DNA of 64,000 nucleotides. Source: Pyxidicoccus parkwaysis (GTDB lineage: Bacteria > Myxococcota > Myxococcia > Myxococcales > Myxococcaceae). The DNA lies in contig NZ_CP071090.1 in the NCBI RefSeq assembly GCF_017301735.1, positions 1,302,001 through 1,366,000 of the forward strand, in the 5' to 3' direction. The position numbers were made by a program, and so were the translations under genes. Positions 26,609-35,764 of the stretch are shown in pieces. Numbering within the stretch: the stretch's first letter is position 1; every line of letters starts with the position of its first letter. Below the pieces are notes generated by a model. That model searched no databases. It was not told the DNA's origin and saw only the letters and a list, made by a program, of their open reading frames with translations.

Positions 26609-28198
26609 TTGAGCCCTGCCCTCCTCCTGGTGGTGCTCCTGGCGACCGGCCAGAGCGCCGGCACCGGGACGAAGGACTGTTGGATGTCCTGCCAGCGGCA
26701 CGTCACGGACCCTGCCCAGCGCGCGAGGGCGTGCAGGGCCTGTCTTCCCGGCGGGCGTGTGGAGGCCTGGGTGGGTGCCCTGGAGGGCATGCGGCCGTCG
26801 GACCGTGAAGCCTTCGTCTCGGCGCGCAAGGACGCGGACTGGCGGGTGCGGTGGGCCGCGGTGGGCGCGGAGGCCCGGCTTCGCGGTGTCACGGAGCGCC
26901 GCCTGCTGGCGGACTGGATTGCGGCGACACCGCCCTCGGCGGACCTGGACGCGTGCCTCACCGCCGCCCGCGCCGCCGTGGAGGCGGGCCGCTCCTCGGC
27001 GGACTTCCTGAAGGACGCGGGCGCGAAGGGACCGGAGGCCGCGGCCCGGGTGTGGGCCCGGCGCGAGGCCATCCGCAAGGCGCTGGAGCTGGAGCTGTAC
27101 GCGGAGGACGAGACGGTGCGGGGCACGGCGCTGGCGCACCTGTCCGGCTTCCTGGGGCGGCGGCCGGCGCGGGTGGTGATGGACGCGCTCGCCTCGCGGC
27201 CGGAGGCGGGGGATGGGATTACGGCCGGCGCGCTGAAGGTGGTGGCGGAGCGCAGGCGCACCTCGGTGGGGCGGCTGCTGCTGGACGAGGCGCGGCCGGC
27301 GGACGAGGCGCGGGTGAACCGGCTCTTCGCCGTGTACTCGCGGGAGCTGGAGGCGCTGCAGCCGGAGCTGTCGGGGCCGGATCCGCTCCAGCGCCGCAAG
27401 GCGGTGCAGTCCCTGCGCGTCTACGGCCCGCTGGCCCGGAGGGAGTACGAGCACGCGCTGGGAGACGAGGACCGGTGGATGCGCGTGTTCGCCGCGCGCG
27501 GGCTGGCGGAGGCGGAGGGGCTGGCGCTGCGTCCGGCCGCGGTGCAGCGGCTGGAGACGAAGGACGCCGCGGTGGCGCGACCCTGGCTGGAGGCCATGGT
27601 GCACGAGAAGGGCTGCGCGGCCTTCTTCCTCGGCGTGGCCCGGGACGCGAAGCTGCCCGCGGCGCTGCGCGGCGAGGCCCTGACGCAGCTCGCGGACTGT
27701 GACGAGGGCACCCGCGAGCGCTTCACCACGCTGGCGCCCTACCTGCACGACTCGCAGGCGCCGGTGCGGGCCGGAGCGGTGCGCGTACTGGGCGCGCTGC
27801 CCGCGCGCCGTCCGGAGGTGTCGGACGCGACGTCTCGCGCGCTGGAGGATTCGGCGCCGGAGGTGGTGGCCGCCGCGCTGGAGGTGGTGGGCAGCCAGCG
27901 CCAGTCCACGCGGGGGGACGATGCGGCGGGGCTGCTCGGCTCGGAGCACCCGGTGGTGCGCGCGGCCGCCGCGAAGGCGCTGGAGAACATCGGCCGGGCG
28001 GCGCACGTGAAGGGCCTGGCCGTGTGCCTGCGCGAGGACCCCGTGGCCGCCGTGCGCGTGGCGGCCGCGCAGGCGCTGGGGCGCATCGGCGGGCCCCATG
28101 CGGCCGCCGCGCTGTCGGACGCGGCGACGCGCGACTCGGACAGCCACGTGCAGCACGTGTCACGTGAGGGGCTCAAACGATTGGGCTTCGGGCTCTGA
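26609..28198 (+). CDS. Exported HEAT-repeat protein
   Basis: 529 residues from a TTG; no good ribosome site is visible, so the start is uncertain. A signal peptide covers 1-18. A short Cys-rich segment follows (CWMSCQRHV, then [10 protein letters not shown]). From about residue 60 to the end the protein is made of HEAT-type helical pairs, such as [20 protein letters not shown] and [20 protein letters not shown] in the C-terminal part. Such repeats mediate protein-protein contacts. Divergent from rpsU, convergent with the GGDEF gene 18 bp on. The role is unknown; a second exported HEAT protein lies at 35.8 kb. Confidence 0.85.
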   Translation: MSPALLLVVLLATGQSAGTGTKDCWMSCQRHVTDPAQRARACRACLPGGRVEAWVGALEGMRPSDREAFVSARKDADWRVRWAAVGAEARLRGVTERRLLADWIAATPPSADLDACLTAARAAVEAGRSSADFLKDAGAKGPEAAARVWARREAIRKALELELYAEDETVRGTALAHLSGFLGRRPARVVMDALASRPEAGDGITAGALKVVAERRRTSVGRLLLDEARPADEARVNRLFAVYSRELEALQPELSGPDPLQRRKAVQSLRVYGPLARREYEHALGDEDRWMRVFAARGLAEAEGLALRPAAVQRLETKDAAVARPWLEAMVHEKGCAAFFLGVARDAKLPAALRGEALTQLADCDEGTRERFTTLAPYLHDSQAPVRAGAVRVLGALPARRPEVSDATSRALEDSAPEVVAAALEVVGSQRQSTRGDDAAGLLGSEHPVVRAAAAKALENIGRAAHVKGLAVCLREDPVAAVRVAAAQALGRIGGPHAAAALSDAATRDSDSHVQHVSREGLKRLGFGL

Positions 28199-28216
28199 GC
28201 CCTCGAGCTGCCCGCG

Positions 28217-29140
28217 TCAGATGCCGCTGACGGCCTTGGCGTCCACGCGATTCCGGCCGGCGCGCTTGGCGCGGTACAGGTACTTGTCCGCCGCGGCGAT
28301 GAGGTCCTCGGGCTGGGCGAAGTCCGAGTCCAGCAGCGTGGCCACGCCCAGGCTGATGGTGACCTTGATGGGCGTGCCGCCGAAGACGAAGTCCGCCTTG
28401 TCCACCGCGTAGCGGCAGCGCTCCGCGCACGCCAGCGCCTGGTCCTCGGCGGACTCGCGCAGCATCAGCGCGAACTCCTCGCCGCCGTAGCGCGCGAGCA
28501 GATCTTCCGTGCGCACCGTGTCGCTCACGCGCTGGGCGATGCGCGTCAGCACGTAGTCGCCTGCGGGGTGGCCGTACGCGTCGTTGATCTTCTTGAAGTG
28601 GTCCACGTCGAACAGCACGAGCGACAGCGGCACCCGGTGGCGCAGGCAGTAGCTGAACTCCTTGCGCACCGTCTCCAGGAAGTACTTCTTGTTGTAGACG
28701 CGGGTGAGGCCGTCGCGCGTGGCGGACTCGTAGATGCTGCGCTGGTACTGCTCCTCCAGCGCGTCCTGGATGGAGAACTTCAGGACGGTGTTGGAGCCGA
28801 TCTGGATCTTGTCGCCGTCATAGAGCGGCGCCGCGTTCACCTTCAGGCCGTTGAGGTACGTGCCGTTGGTGCTCGCCAGGTCCACCAATTGGAAGCGCCC
28901 ATCCCCCAGCGCCACCACCTTGGCGTGCTTGCGGGAGATGCCGTCGTCCTCCACCTGGAACTGGGCCTCGGAACTCCGGCCCAGAACGACTTCCGAGCGG
29001 TCCAGCTTGAACATCCGTCCGATGCCCGCCGCGGACTTGGCGCTGATGACGATCAGATACGCGCTCTGCTGCTGGGCGCTGCCCAGCAGGTCCGAAATGG
29101 AATGGACGGAAGTTTTCTCCTCGGACATCGCGTCACCCAT
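28217..29140 (-). CDS. FHA-GGDEF diguanylate cyclase
   Basis: 307 residues; Met5 (29128) is an alternative start. Residues 40-118 are an FHA domain (VVLGRSSEAQFQVEDDGISR, then STNGTYLNG), which binds phosphothreonine. Residues 140-303 are a GGDEF domain with LFDVDHFKKINDAYGHPAGD and the active-site GGEEF at 219-223, so it should make cyclic di-GMP. An inhibitory I-site RTED is present at 210-213. No membrane segment. FHA control suggests that a Ser/Thr kinase, of which myxobacteria have many, sets its activity. Monocistronic. Confidence 0.94.
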   Translation of the reverse strand: MGDAMSEEKTSVHSISDLLGSAQQQSAYLIVISAKSAAGIGRMFKLDRSEVVLGRSSEAQFQVEDDGISRKHAKVVALGDGRFQLVDLASTNGTYLNGLKVNAAPLYDGDKIQIGSNTVLKFSIQDALEEQYQRSIYESATRDGLTRVYNKKYFLETVRKEFSYCLRHRVPLSLVLFDVDHFKKINDAYGHPAGDYVLTRIAQRVSDTVRTEDLLARYGGEEFALMLRESAEDQALACAERCRYAVDKADFVFGGTPIKVTISLGVATLLDSDFAQPEDLIAAADKYLYRAKRAGRNRVDAKAVSGI

Positions 29141-29198
29141 CTTACGGGCCGCCTTTTCGGGACGGCAAGCATGCTGCCCTCTTCTCCACCACGGTCCG

Positions 29199-30260
29199 TC
29201 ACTCCGCTCGTACCCGCCGCGCGGGGCGGCGGCGTTGTGGCGCAGGCGGGGGGACTGTCGGCCGTCCGACGGTCAGCTCGCCCGCTATCGGCGTCTGGAT
29301 GAAGCGCGCCAGGGCCTCCGGAGAGCTTGGGTGGTAGGCCAGCCCCTGCATCAGCTTCACCAGCGCCGCCGAGGGCGTCATGTCCGAGCCGCCCATGGCC
29401 CCCGCTGCCAGCGCCTCGGCGCCGGACTCATAGAGGGAGAGGTCCACGCCGTTGCGGTACGCCTGGCTCACCACCACCACCGGCACGCCGCGCTCCCGCG
29501 CCTGGAGGAAGAGGGGCATCAGCGAGCGGCCCAGCTCCGGGGCGATGGGGAAGTTGCCCGCCCCGTACGCCTCCAGCACCAGCCCCCGCACGTGCGGCAG
29601 CAATTGCAGCGGCAGCGCCGGGTCCAGCCCCGGGTACACCTTCAGGAGGAAGACGCGCGAGTCCAGCTTCTCGAAGAGGCGGAAGGCGCCGCGCGGCTTG
29701 AGGCCCGGTTCGAACGTCGCGTCCACGCCCAGCGTGCCCAGCACGGGGCAGTTGGGGCTGTCGAAGGCGTCGTACTCGGCCACCTTCACCTTGCGCGTCC
29801 GGTTGCCCCGGTACAGGTGCGAGTCGAAGCAGATGGTGACTTCGCGCGGCCCCTGGAGCGCGGATAGGACCGCGTCGATGAGGTTGAGCCGGGCGTCCGA
29901 GCGAATCTCCCCCAGCGGCCGCTGCGAGCCCGTCAGCACGACGGGGCAGGGCGGGTTGCGCAACATGAAGGAGAGGGCGCTCGCCGTGTAGGCCAGCGTG
30001 TCCGTGCCATGGGTCACCACGGCCCCGTCGAAGTGGGGGAGGCGGTGGTGGAGGTGGGCGGCCATGCGGCTCCACAGCTCCGGCTGCATCTCCGAGCTGT
30101 CGAGGTTGCTGAACAGCTCCAGCTCGATGTCCGCGAGCCGGAACAGCTCCGGGGCGCGGGACTTCAGCGTCTTGAAGAAGGCCGCGGGACGAAGGGCGGA
30201 CGGCCGGCCTCCGGCCATTCCGAGCGTGCCTCCCGTGTGCAGCAGCAGGACTCTGGGCAT
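29199..30260 (-). CDS. ansA: Type I (cytoplasmic) L-asparaginase
   Basis: 353 residues. The two catalytic threonines are in HTGGTLGM at the start and in VTHGTDTLAYTASAL near residue 90, together with the usual Asp and Lys. No signal peptide. The enzyme turns asparagine into aspartate and ammonia. The last 25 residues are Pro/Arg-rich and extra to the family. The ATG at 30260 has no strong ribosome site. It diverges from the DsbA-like lipoprotein gene with a 55-bp shared spacer, so promoters must be close or overlapping. Confidence 0.93.
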   Translation of the reverse strand: MPRVLLLHTGGTLGMAGGRPSALRPAAFFKTLKSRAPELFRLADIELELFSNLDSSEMQPELWSRMAAHLHHRLPHFDGAVVTHGTDTLAYTASALSFMLRNPPCPVVLTGSQRPLGEIRSDARLNLIDAVLSALQGPREVTICFDSHLYRGNRTRKVKVAEYDAFDSPNCPVLGTLGVDATFEPGLKPRGAFRLFEKLDSRVFLLKVYPGLDPALPLQLLPHVRGLVLEAYGAGNFPIAPELGRSLMPLFLQARERGVPVVVVSQAYRNGVDLSLYESGAEALAAGAMGGSDMTPSAALVKLMQGLAYHPSSPEALARFIQTPIAGELTVGRPTVPPPAPQRRRPARRVRAE

Positions 30261-30315
30261 ATGGGCAAGGGGGCTTCCCTGCCAAGGCTGGCGTTCCTTT
30301 ACAAGCCCCGCGCGC

Positions 30316-31344
30316 ATGGCTAAGACCCGCCGCGTGCTCCTTTCCTGCTGGAAGCGTGTCATTCCCCTGCTGGCCGCCGCCGTCCTGACGGGGACCGGCT
30401 GCAAGAGCCCCGAGGGCGCCACTCCCGCCGCAGCCCAGGCCCCCGCCGCCCCCGCTACAGCCCCGGCGGCACCTGCCGCCCAGGCCGCACAGCCGCCCGC
30501 CGCCCCCGCCGCCACGGCGACGCCGTCGGACCCGGCCGCCGTGCTCGGCGGCATTCCCGGCATGGACTTCTCCTCGCTGTCCCCGGCGGCGAAGCGCGAG
30601 CTGGCCACTGTCCTCAGCGACGAATTCTGCTACTGCGGCTGTCCCCACACGCTGGGCGCCTGCCTGAAGCAGCACACGCCCTGCAAGCACGCCAAGCGCA
30701 TGGCCCGGCTGGCCGCGCGCATGGTGGCCGAGGGCAACCCCGCCACCGAGGTCATCGTCTCGCTGTCGCAGTACTACGCCGGCTTCCGCGACGCGCGCTC
30801 GCAGTTCAAGGTGGACGAGCGCATGTGCACCGGCAACGCCAGCGCGCCGGTGACAGTGGTGGAGTTCTCCGACTTCGAGTGCCCCTACTGCGGCAAGGCC
30901 CGCCCGGTGCTGGAGGCCTTCGCGAAGAAGAACGCGCAGCAGGTGCGCTTCTGCTACCTGCCCTTCCCGCTGTCCAGCCACGCCAACTCGATTCCCGCGG
31001 CGCAGGCGGCGCTGTGGGCGAGAGACCAGGGCAAATTCTGGCAGATGCACGACGCCCTCTTCGAGCACCAGGAGAACCTCAAGCCGGAGGCTCTGCCCGC
31101 GCTGGCCAAGAGCGTGGGCCTGGACGGGGACAAGCTGGCCGCGGTGCTGAAGTCCGAGCAGTACAAGCAGGAGCTGGAGGGCTTCCGCAACCAGGGCCGC
31201 GCGGCGGGCCTCACCGGCACGCCCTCCGTGTACTTCAACGGGCGCGGCATCGACCTGGGCTTCATCCAGGACGAGCTGCTCTCCCACAGCCTGGAGGACG
31301 AGTTGGAGTGGCGCGCGAACAACAATGCCTGGGCGGCTGACTGA
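30316..31344 (+). CDS. DsbA-like thioredoxin-fold lipoprotein with CcmH-like Cys segment
   Basis: 342 residues. Lipobox TGTGC near residue 25-29; a Pro/Ala linker covers 35-75. Residues 90-160 carry a cysteine cluster (FCYCGCPHTL from Cys105, then ACLKQHTPC) followed by VIVSLSQYYAGF, resembling the CcmH/CycL haem-lyase subunit. Residues 170-325 are a DsbA/DsbC-like thioredoxin fold with active site CPYC (Cys189, Cys192), and cis-Pro loop GTPSVYFNGR. It probably acts on disulphides at the cell surface or in the periplasm; the extra cysteines may bind metal or form a second redox centre. The next gene starts 9 bp after the stop. Confidence 0.92.
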   Translation: MAKTRRVLLSCWKRVIPLLAAAVLTGTGCKSPEGATPAAAQAPAAPATAPAAPAAQAAQPPAAPAATATPSDPAAVLGGIPGMDFSSLSPAAKRELATVLSDEFCYCGCPHTLGACLKQHTPCKHAKRMARLAARMVAEGNPATEVIVSLSQYYAGFRDARSQFKVDERMCTGNASAPVTVVEFSDFECPYCGKARPVLEAFAKKNAQQVRFCYLPFPLSSHANSIPAAQAALWARDQGKFWQMHDALFEHQENLKPEALPALAKSVGLDGDKLAAVLKSEQYKQELEGFRNQGRAAGLTGTPSVYFNGRGIDLGFIQDELLSHSLEDELEWRANNNAWAAD

Positions 31345-31352
31345 CGCCGGGC

Positions 31353-32699
31353 ATGACGTCTCGCTTCCGCATCGAGGGGTCGGGTCAGCTCGCCCCCGAG
31401 GACCGGCAGGCCCCCTCTCCACTGGCGGGGCGCTCGGGCTCGTACGCGCTGGTGCCGACATCGCCGGACCTGCTCGTCTTCTCGCGCACGCCCGCGCAGG
31501 GGGGCTCCATCCCCGTGCCGCGCGTGGTGCTGTCCGGCGACGCGGGCGGCTTCCCGCTGTCGGACCTCATCGCCTTCCTCAGCCAGTCTCGCTGGAGCGG
31601 CGTCATCCGCGTCAGCTCGCCCGGCGGTGAGCGCTCCGTCACCTTCCGCGAGGGCGAGGTGCGCGGCGCGTCCTCGGACGACCCGGCGGACCGGCTGGGC
31701 GAGGTGCTGGTGCGGCTGGGCTATGTGGAGCGCCCCCAGGTGGAGGCCGCGCTGCGCGAGCAGCCGCCGTCCAAGGTGGGCCGCGCGCTGGTGGAAAAGG
31801 GGCTGCTCCAGGCGCATGACCTCTTCAAGTGCGTCACCCACCAGGTGAGCGAAATCTTCCACGCCATCGTCCTGTGCCGCGAGGGGAGCTTCTTCCTCGT
31901 GGATCAGCCGGTGGACGAGAAGACGGGCCACATCATCCAGCTGTCCACGCAGAGCCTGTTGATGGACAGCATCCGGAAGATTGACGAGATGGCGCACTTC
32001 CGGAAGCGCATCCCCCACGGGCGGCTGTACGTGACGCGCAAGCGCCCCTCGGACGGGAAGCTGGAGGAGGACGAGGACAAGGTGCTGGCCATGCTCGACG
32101 GCCGGCGCACCATCCTGGAATTGGGCCACGCGGCGCGGCTGTCCGAGTTCGACATCACCAAGGTGGTCTTCCGCCTGCTCGAGGGCGGCTTCGCGTCGGT
32201 GACGGACAAGCCGCTGATGGCGCCCGCAGGGGGGCCGACGGCGCCCACACCGGTGCCGCAGGTGAAGCCGGCCGTGGCCGCGCCGCCCGCCGCTCCGGTG
32301 GCGCAGCGAGTGGTGCCCGCGGTGGACCCCCGGCCGGTGGCGCGCGTCTTCAACTTCATCTTCCGCGAGATTCGCGACGAGGTGGCCAAGCAGGGCATGG
32401 ACCGCGAGTTCATCGCCGCCGCCAACGCCGCGCTCTCCGGACAGGCGCTGTCGTCGTCTCCGGTGCTGGAGGGGCTGGCCTTCGTCGCGGACGGCAGCCT
32501 GCCGGAGCCGAAGCTGATTGAAGCCTTCGAGAAGCACCGCGCGCAGCTCGGCAGCGAGCCCCTGGCGTCCTTCAAGCAGGCGCTCAGCGACGTGATGTTC
32601 TTCCTGCTCTTCCAGGCCGGCGAGCTGCTGGAGTCGCGCGCGGACGAGGACCTCGCCCGGCGCGTGAAGGAACTGCTCGCCACGCTCGAGGCGCCGTGA
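31353..32699 (+). CDS. DUF4388 domain protein
   Basis: 448 residues, no signal peptide. Residues 65-140 match DUF4388 (LSDLIAFLSQSRWSGVIRVS, then FREGEVRGASSDDPADRLGE), a domain frequent in myxobacterial regulators and often joined to receiver or TPR modules. Residues 140-290 contain LVRLGYVERPQVEAALREQP and GRALVEKGLLQAHDLF, typical of the type-II-secretion-like N-terminal helper fold, then a winged-helix-like LDGRRTILELGHAARLSEFD. A Pro/Ala linker leads to a helical C-terminus. It begins 9 bp after the thioredoxin gene and its stop overlaps the start of truD (GTGA). Confidence 0.9.
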   Translation: MTSRFRIEGSGQLAPEDRQAPSPLAGRSGSYALVPTSPDLLVFSRTPAQGGSIPVPRVVLSGDAGGFPLSDLIAFLSQSRWSGVIRVSSPGGERSVTFREGEVRGASSDDPADRLGEVLVRLGYVERPQVEAALREQPPSKVGRALVEKGLLQAHDLFKCVTHQVSEIFHAIVLCREGSFFLVDQPVDEKTGHIIQLSTQSLLMDSIRKIDEMAHFRKRIPHGRLYVTRKRPSDGKLEEDEDKVLAMLDGRRTILELGHAARLSEFDITKVVFRLLEGGFASVTDKPLMAPAGGPTAPTPVPQVKPAVAAPPAAPVAQRVVPAVDPRPVARVFNFIFREIRDEVAKQGMDREFIAAANAALSGQALSSSPVLEGLAFVADGSLPEPKLIEAFEKHRAQLGSEPLASFKQALSDVMFFLLFQAGELLESRADEDLARRVKELLATLEAP

Positions 32700-33715
32700 C
32701 GGATTCCGAGTTGCCGCGGCTGACGGCGGACGTGCCCGGGTGCGGCGGCGCGTTCAAGCTGGTGCCCGAGGACTTCGAGGTGGAGGAAGTGCCCGCCTAC
32801 CTGCCTTCGGGTGAGGGTGAGCACCTCTACCTCTGGCTGGAGAAGCGCGGCCGGGACACGCGCGAGGTGGTGAAGGCGCTGGCCCTGGCGCTGGGCGTGT
32901 CCGAGGACGACATCGGCGTGGCGGGGATGAAGGACCGGCAGGCCGTCACCCGGCAGCTGCTCTCCGTGCCCGCGCGCGCGGAAGCGAAGCTGGAGGGCTT
33001 CGCGCTGGAGGGCGTGCGCGTGCTGTGGACGAAGCGCCACGGCAACAAGCTCCGCACCGGGCACCTGCGCGGCAACCGCTTCCGGCTGCGGCTGCGCGAC
33101 GTGAAGGACGTGGGCGCGGCGCGCGAGACGTTTACTCAGTTGGTGGCGCGGGGCGTGCCCAACTACTTCGGCGAGCAGCGCTTCGGCCGCGCGGGTGACA
33201 ACGCGGACCTGGGGAAGCTGCTGGTGCTGGGGCAGCGCCTGCCGAAGCGGCCGGACCGCTTCCAGCGCAAGCTGTTCCTGTCGGCCTTCCAGTCGCGCCT
33301 GTTCAACCGGGCGCTGGTGGAGCGGCTGCGCGCGGGCACGCTGGCCACCGCGCTGCGCGGGGACGTGCTGCGCAAGGAGGAGACGGGCGGCCTCTTCGTG
33401 TGCGAGGCGCCCGAGGTGGACGGGCCGCGCGTGGCCGCCTTCGAGGTGAGCCCGGCCGGGCCGCTCTTCGGGCCGAAGATGCCGGCGTCCGCCGGAGAGG
33501 TGGCCGAGGCGGAAGCGCGGCTGCTCGTCGCGGAGGGCGTCACGCTGGAGGACTTCAAGCGCGGCGGCGGTGAAACGGAGGGCGGGCGCAGGCCGTACCG
33601 CGTCCGCCTGGGCTCGCCGGAGCTGACGCCCGAGGGCGAGGACTTGTGGCTCACTTTCGAGCTGCCCCGGGGCGCGTATGCGACAGAAGTGCTCCACGAG
33701 CTGCTGAAGGACTGA
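32696..33715 (+). CDS. truD: tRNA pseudouridine(13) synthase
   Basis: 339 residues from a GTG that overlaps the preceding stop by four bases. Makes pseudouridine at position 13 of tRNA-Glu. The catalytic Asp is in VAGMKDRQAVTRQ near residue 80; VPNYFGEQRFGR near 155 and FLSAFQSRLFNRAL near 195 are the other family signatures; the TRUD insertion domain lies between about 155 and 300. The C-terminal ATEVLHELLKD is standard. Coupling to a DUF4388 gene is unusual outside myxobacteria. A strong hairpin follows. Confidence 0.96.
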   Translation: MTDSELPRLTADVPGCGGAFKLVPEDFEVEEVPAYLPSGEGEHLYLWLEKRGRDTREVVKALALALGVSEDDIGVAGMKDRQAVTRQLLSVPARAEAKLEGFALEGVRVLWTKRHGNKLRTGHLRGNRFRLRLRDVKDVGAARETFTQLVARGVPNYFGEQRFGRAGDNADLGKLLVLGQRLPKRPDRFQRKLFLSAFQSRLFNRALVERLRAGTLATALRGDVLRKEETGGLFVCEAPEVDGPRVAAFEVSPAGPLFGPKMPASAGEVAEAEARLLVAEGVTLEDFKRGGGETEGGRRPYRVRLGSPELTPEGEDLWLTFELPRGAYATEVLHELLKD

Positions 33716-33747
33716 AGGACGGCTGAGCGGCCACCCCTGAAAACAGC

Positions 33748-33780
33748 AGCGCCTCCGTGGGGATGTCCCTCGGAGGCGCT
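33748..33780 (+). terminator. Terminator between truD and OmpA gene
   Basis: Perfect 10-bp stem AGCGCCTCCG / CGGAGGCGCT around a 13-base loop, followed by CGCGTTTC. It lies between convergent genes and could act on both. Confidence 0.75.
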
Positions 33781-33836
33781 CGCGTTTCATCCCGCTGCTG
33801 GCTTCCGGCCTCGGGGGCCGGAAGCGGGGCAGGGGC

Positions 33837-35264
33837 TCACTGCTCGATGATGTTGAACTCCGTGCGACGGTTCTGCGCGCGGCCGGCCTTGGTGTTGTTC
33901 GGGCCGATGGGCTTCGTCTCGCCGAAGCCGACGGCCTCGATGCGGCCCGGGTCGATGCCCCGGCGCAGCAGCTGCGCCTTCACCGAGTCCGCCCGCTTCT
34001 GCGACAGCCGCAGGTTCGACAGGTCCTTGCCCAGCGAGTCCGTGTGGCCCTCCACGCGGATCTTCTTGATCCACGGCGCGTCCTTCATCGCCTGCGCCAC
34101 GTCATCCAGAATCGAGAAGCTCTGCTTGCCGACAATCTTCGCCGAGCCCGAGCCGAACATGATCTGCTTCTTGATCTCGATGCGGTCCTTCTTGATGACC
34201 ACCAGCTTGTACTGCTTGGCGCAGCCGCGCTCCTCCTTCACGCCGGGCTGATCCGGGCACGCGTCCAGCCGGTCGACGATGCCGTCGTTGTCCGCGTCCT
34301 TGTCCGCGCAGCCGCCGTTCTCCGCGGGGCCGGCCTCCAGCGGGCACTTGTCCTGGCCGTCCGGGATGCCGTCGCTGTCGTTGTCCAGGTCCGGGCAGCC
34401 GTCGTCGTCCTGGAAGCCGTCCTTGTCCTCCGGCTCGTCCGGGCACTTGTCCTGCGGGTCGTTCAGCCCGTCGCCATCCTTGTCGAGGATGGGGCAGCCC
34501 ACGTTCTGCACCGGGCCCGCCTCGTTGGGGCACTTGTCCGCGCTGTCCACCAGGCCGTCCTGGTCATTGTCCAGCTCGGGGCAGCCGTCCTCGTCCTGGA
34601 AGCCGTCCTTGTCCTCGGCCTGGTCCGCGCACTTGTCCAGCGCATCCACGATGCCGTCGCCGTCGCGGTCCTTCGGCGCTTCCTGCGGGCAGCCCTGGTT
34701 CTCCTGCACGCCGGGGTTGAGCGGGCACTTGTCGTTGCCGTCCAGCACGCCGTCGTTGTCGTTGTCCGGCTCGGGGCAGCCGTCCTCGTCCTGGAAGCCG
34801 TCCTTGTCCTCGGCCTGGTCCGGGCAGGGGTCGTCCTTGTCCAGGATGCCGTCCCCGTCGTTGTCCGTCTCCTCGATGCGGACCACCACTTGCGGCTGCT
34901 GCGGCTGGGGCTGCTGAGGCTGGGTCGGCTGCTGGGGCTGTGGCTGCTCGGGCCGCTCGCGGACGAGCACCTGGCGCGGGCCGCAGTTCTTGGACAGCTC
35001 CAGCGCGCGGTCCACCGCCTCGTCGGCGGCGCGCGCGTGGGCGGCAGCTCGGCTGCTGTTGCCCTGGCTCAACTCGCCGCGGGCGAAGTCGAGGTTGGCC
35101 TCGGCGGTAGCCAACTCCACCGGGGCGCAGCGGAGGGCGCCGCTGCGGCGGGCGCGCTCCACGTCGTTCGCGAGCACCTCGGTGTCAGCGCGAATCTTGC
35201 TGCCACTGACGCAGCCGACGGCGAGGAGCAGGGGAAGCAGTGTGGCGAGAGAGGGACGCGTCAT
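33837..35264 (-). CDS. OmpA-family lipoprotein with DUF4398-like and thrombospondin type-3 repeats
   Basis: 475 residues. Lipobox AVGC near 15-18. Residues 20-95 are helical and resemble DUF4398 (LANDVERARRSGA, then ELATAEANLDFARGEL). A Gln/Pro linker lies at 104-128. Residues 130-365 are Asp-rich type-3 thrombospondin repeats with units such as DNDGDGILDKDDPCPDQ and EDKDGFQDEDGCPE, which bind calcium. The OmpA peptidoglycan-binding domain fills 370-475 (MFGSGSAKIVG, VEGHTDSLGKDLSNLRLSQK, NRRTEF). It should tie the outer membrane to the cell wall. Followed downstream by a small DUF4398 lipoprotein gene upstream in the operon, 29 bp away. Confidence 0.95.
   Translation of the reverse strand: MTRPSLATLLPLLLAVGCVSGSKIRADTEVLANDVERARRSGALRCAPVELATAEANLDFARGELSQGNSSRAAAHARAADEAVDRALELSKNCGPRQVLVRERPEQPQPQQPTQPQQPQPQQPQVVVRIEETDNDGDGILDKDDPCPDQAEDKDGFQDEDGCPEPDNDNDGVLDGNDKCPLNPGVQENQGCPQEAPKDRDGDGIVDALDKCADQAEDKDGFQDEDGCPELDNDQDGLVDSADKCPNEAGPVQNVGCPILDKDGDGLNDPQDKCPDEPEDKDGFQDDDGCPDLDNDSDGIPDGQDKCPLEAGPAENGGCADKDADNDGIVDRLDACPDQPGVKEERGCAKQYKLVVIKKDRIEIKKQIMFGSGSAKIVGKQSFSILDDVAQAMKDAPWIKKIRVEGHTDSLGKDLSNLRLSQKRADSVKAQLLRRGIDPGRIEAVGFGETKPIGPNNTKAGRAQNRRTEFNIIEQ
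34230..34875 (-). repeat. Tandem thrombospondin type-3 coding repeats
   Basis: Five to six units of 75-110 bp inside the OmpA gene share near-identical blocks (for example TCCTGGAAGCCGTCCTTGTC, repeated at about 34410, 34600 and 34790 on the plus strand). Calcium-binding Asp clusters are kept in each. Such repeats may expand or shrink by recombination. Confidence 0.8.
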
Positions 35265-35293
35265 CTGGGAGTGCTCGGGCGTCACGGGGTGCG

Positions 35294-35611
35294 CTACGGG
35301 TTGGGCGACCGGCCAGTAGAATCGGGAGTGCCGGCGGTGGCCATGGCCTTCTCGCGGGCCTCGTTGGCGAAGCGGGATGCCTTCACGGCGAAGTCCACGC
35401 CGGCCTGGTAGTCGGAGTAGCCCACCTCTTCGCGCGCCTTGCCGAGGTACAGGTTGGCGGCGGTCCACTCGTACGGGGCGAGCTTCTCGGCCCCCGCCGT
35501 GCGCGCGGCCTGGATCTGCACTTCGGCATCGAGGATGTTCGCGGTGGACTTCACGGGGCCGCACGCGGCGAGCGCCCCCGACACCGCCACCAGCACCATC
35601 AGCTTCTTCAT
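35294..35611 (-). CDS. DUF4398 lipoprotein
   Basis: 105 residues. Signal peptide with lipobox LAAC at about 14-17. The mature part is a helical DUF4398 domain (EVQIQAARTAGAEKLAPYEW, then AANLYLGKAREEVGYSDYQA), a family usually found in outer-membrane lipoproteins beside OmpA genes. It lies 29 bp upstream of the OmpA gene on the same strand, so one operon is likely. The N-terminus of the OmpA protein appears to be a diverged copy of the same domain. Confidence 0.92.
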   Translation of the reverse strand: MKKLMVLVAVSGALAACGPVKSTANILDAEVQIQAARTAGAEKLAPYEWTAANLYLGKAREEVGYSDYQAGVDFAVKASRFANEAREKAMATAGTPDSTGRSPNP

Positions 35612-35764
35612 AGGTGGCGCCTCTTACAGAGAGGGGTAGGACCCGTCGGTCGTATCAATCGCCCCTTGGGGGGTCAAGAATCGGGCAGACGGCGCCCACC
35701 GGGGGGCCGGGCGTCGAGGAGGGACTTTGACGGCCGCCGCCGTGCTTGCCATCGTTCCGGCCCC

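Noticed and set aside
34230..34875. Possible CRISPR-like repeat array
   Set aside because: The repeats are in-frame coding units of a thrombospondin type-3 region with calcium-binding Asp, without regular unrelated spacers.
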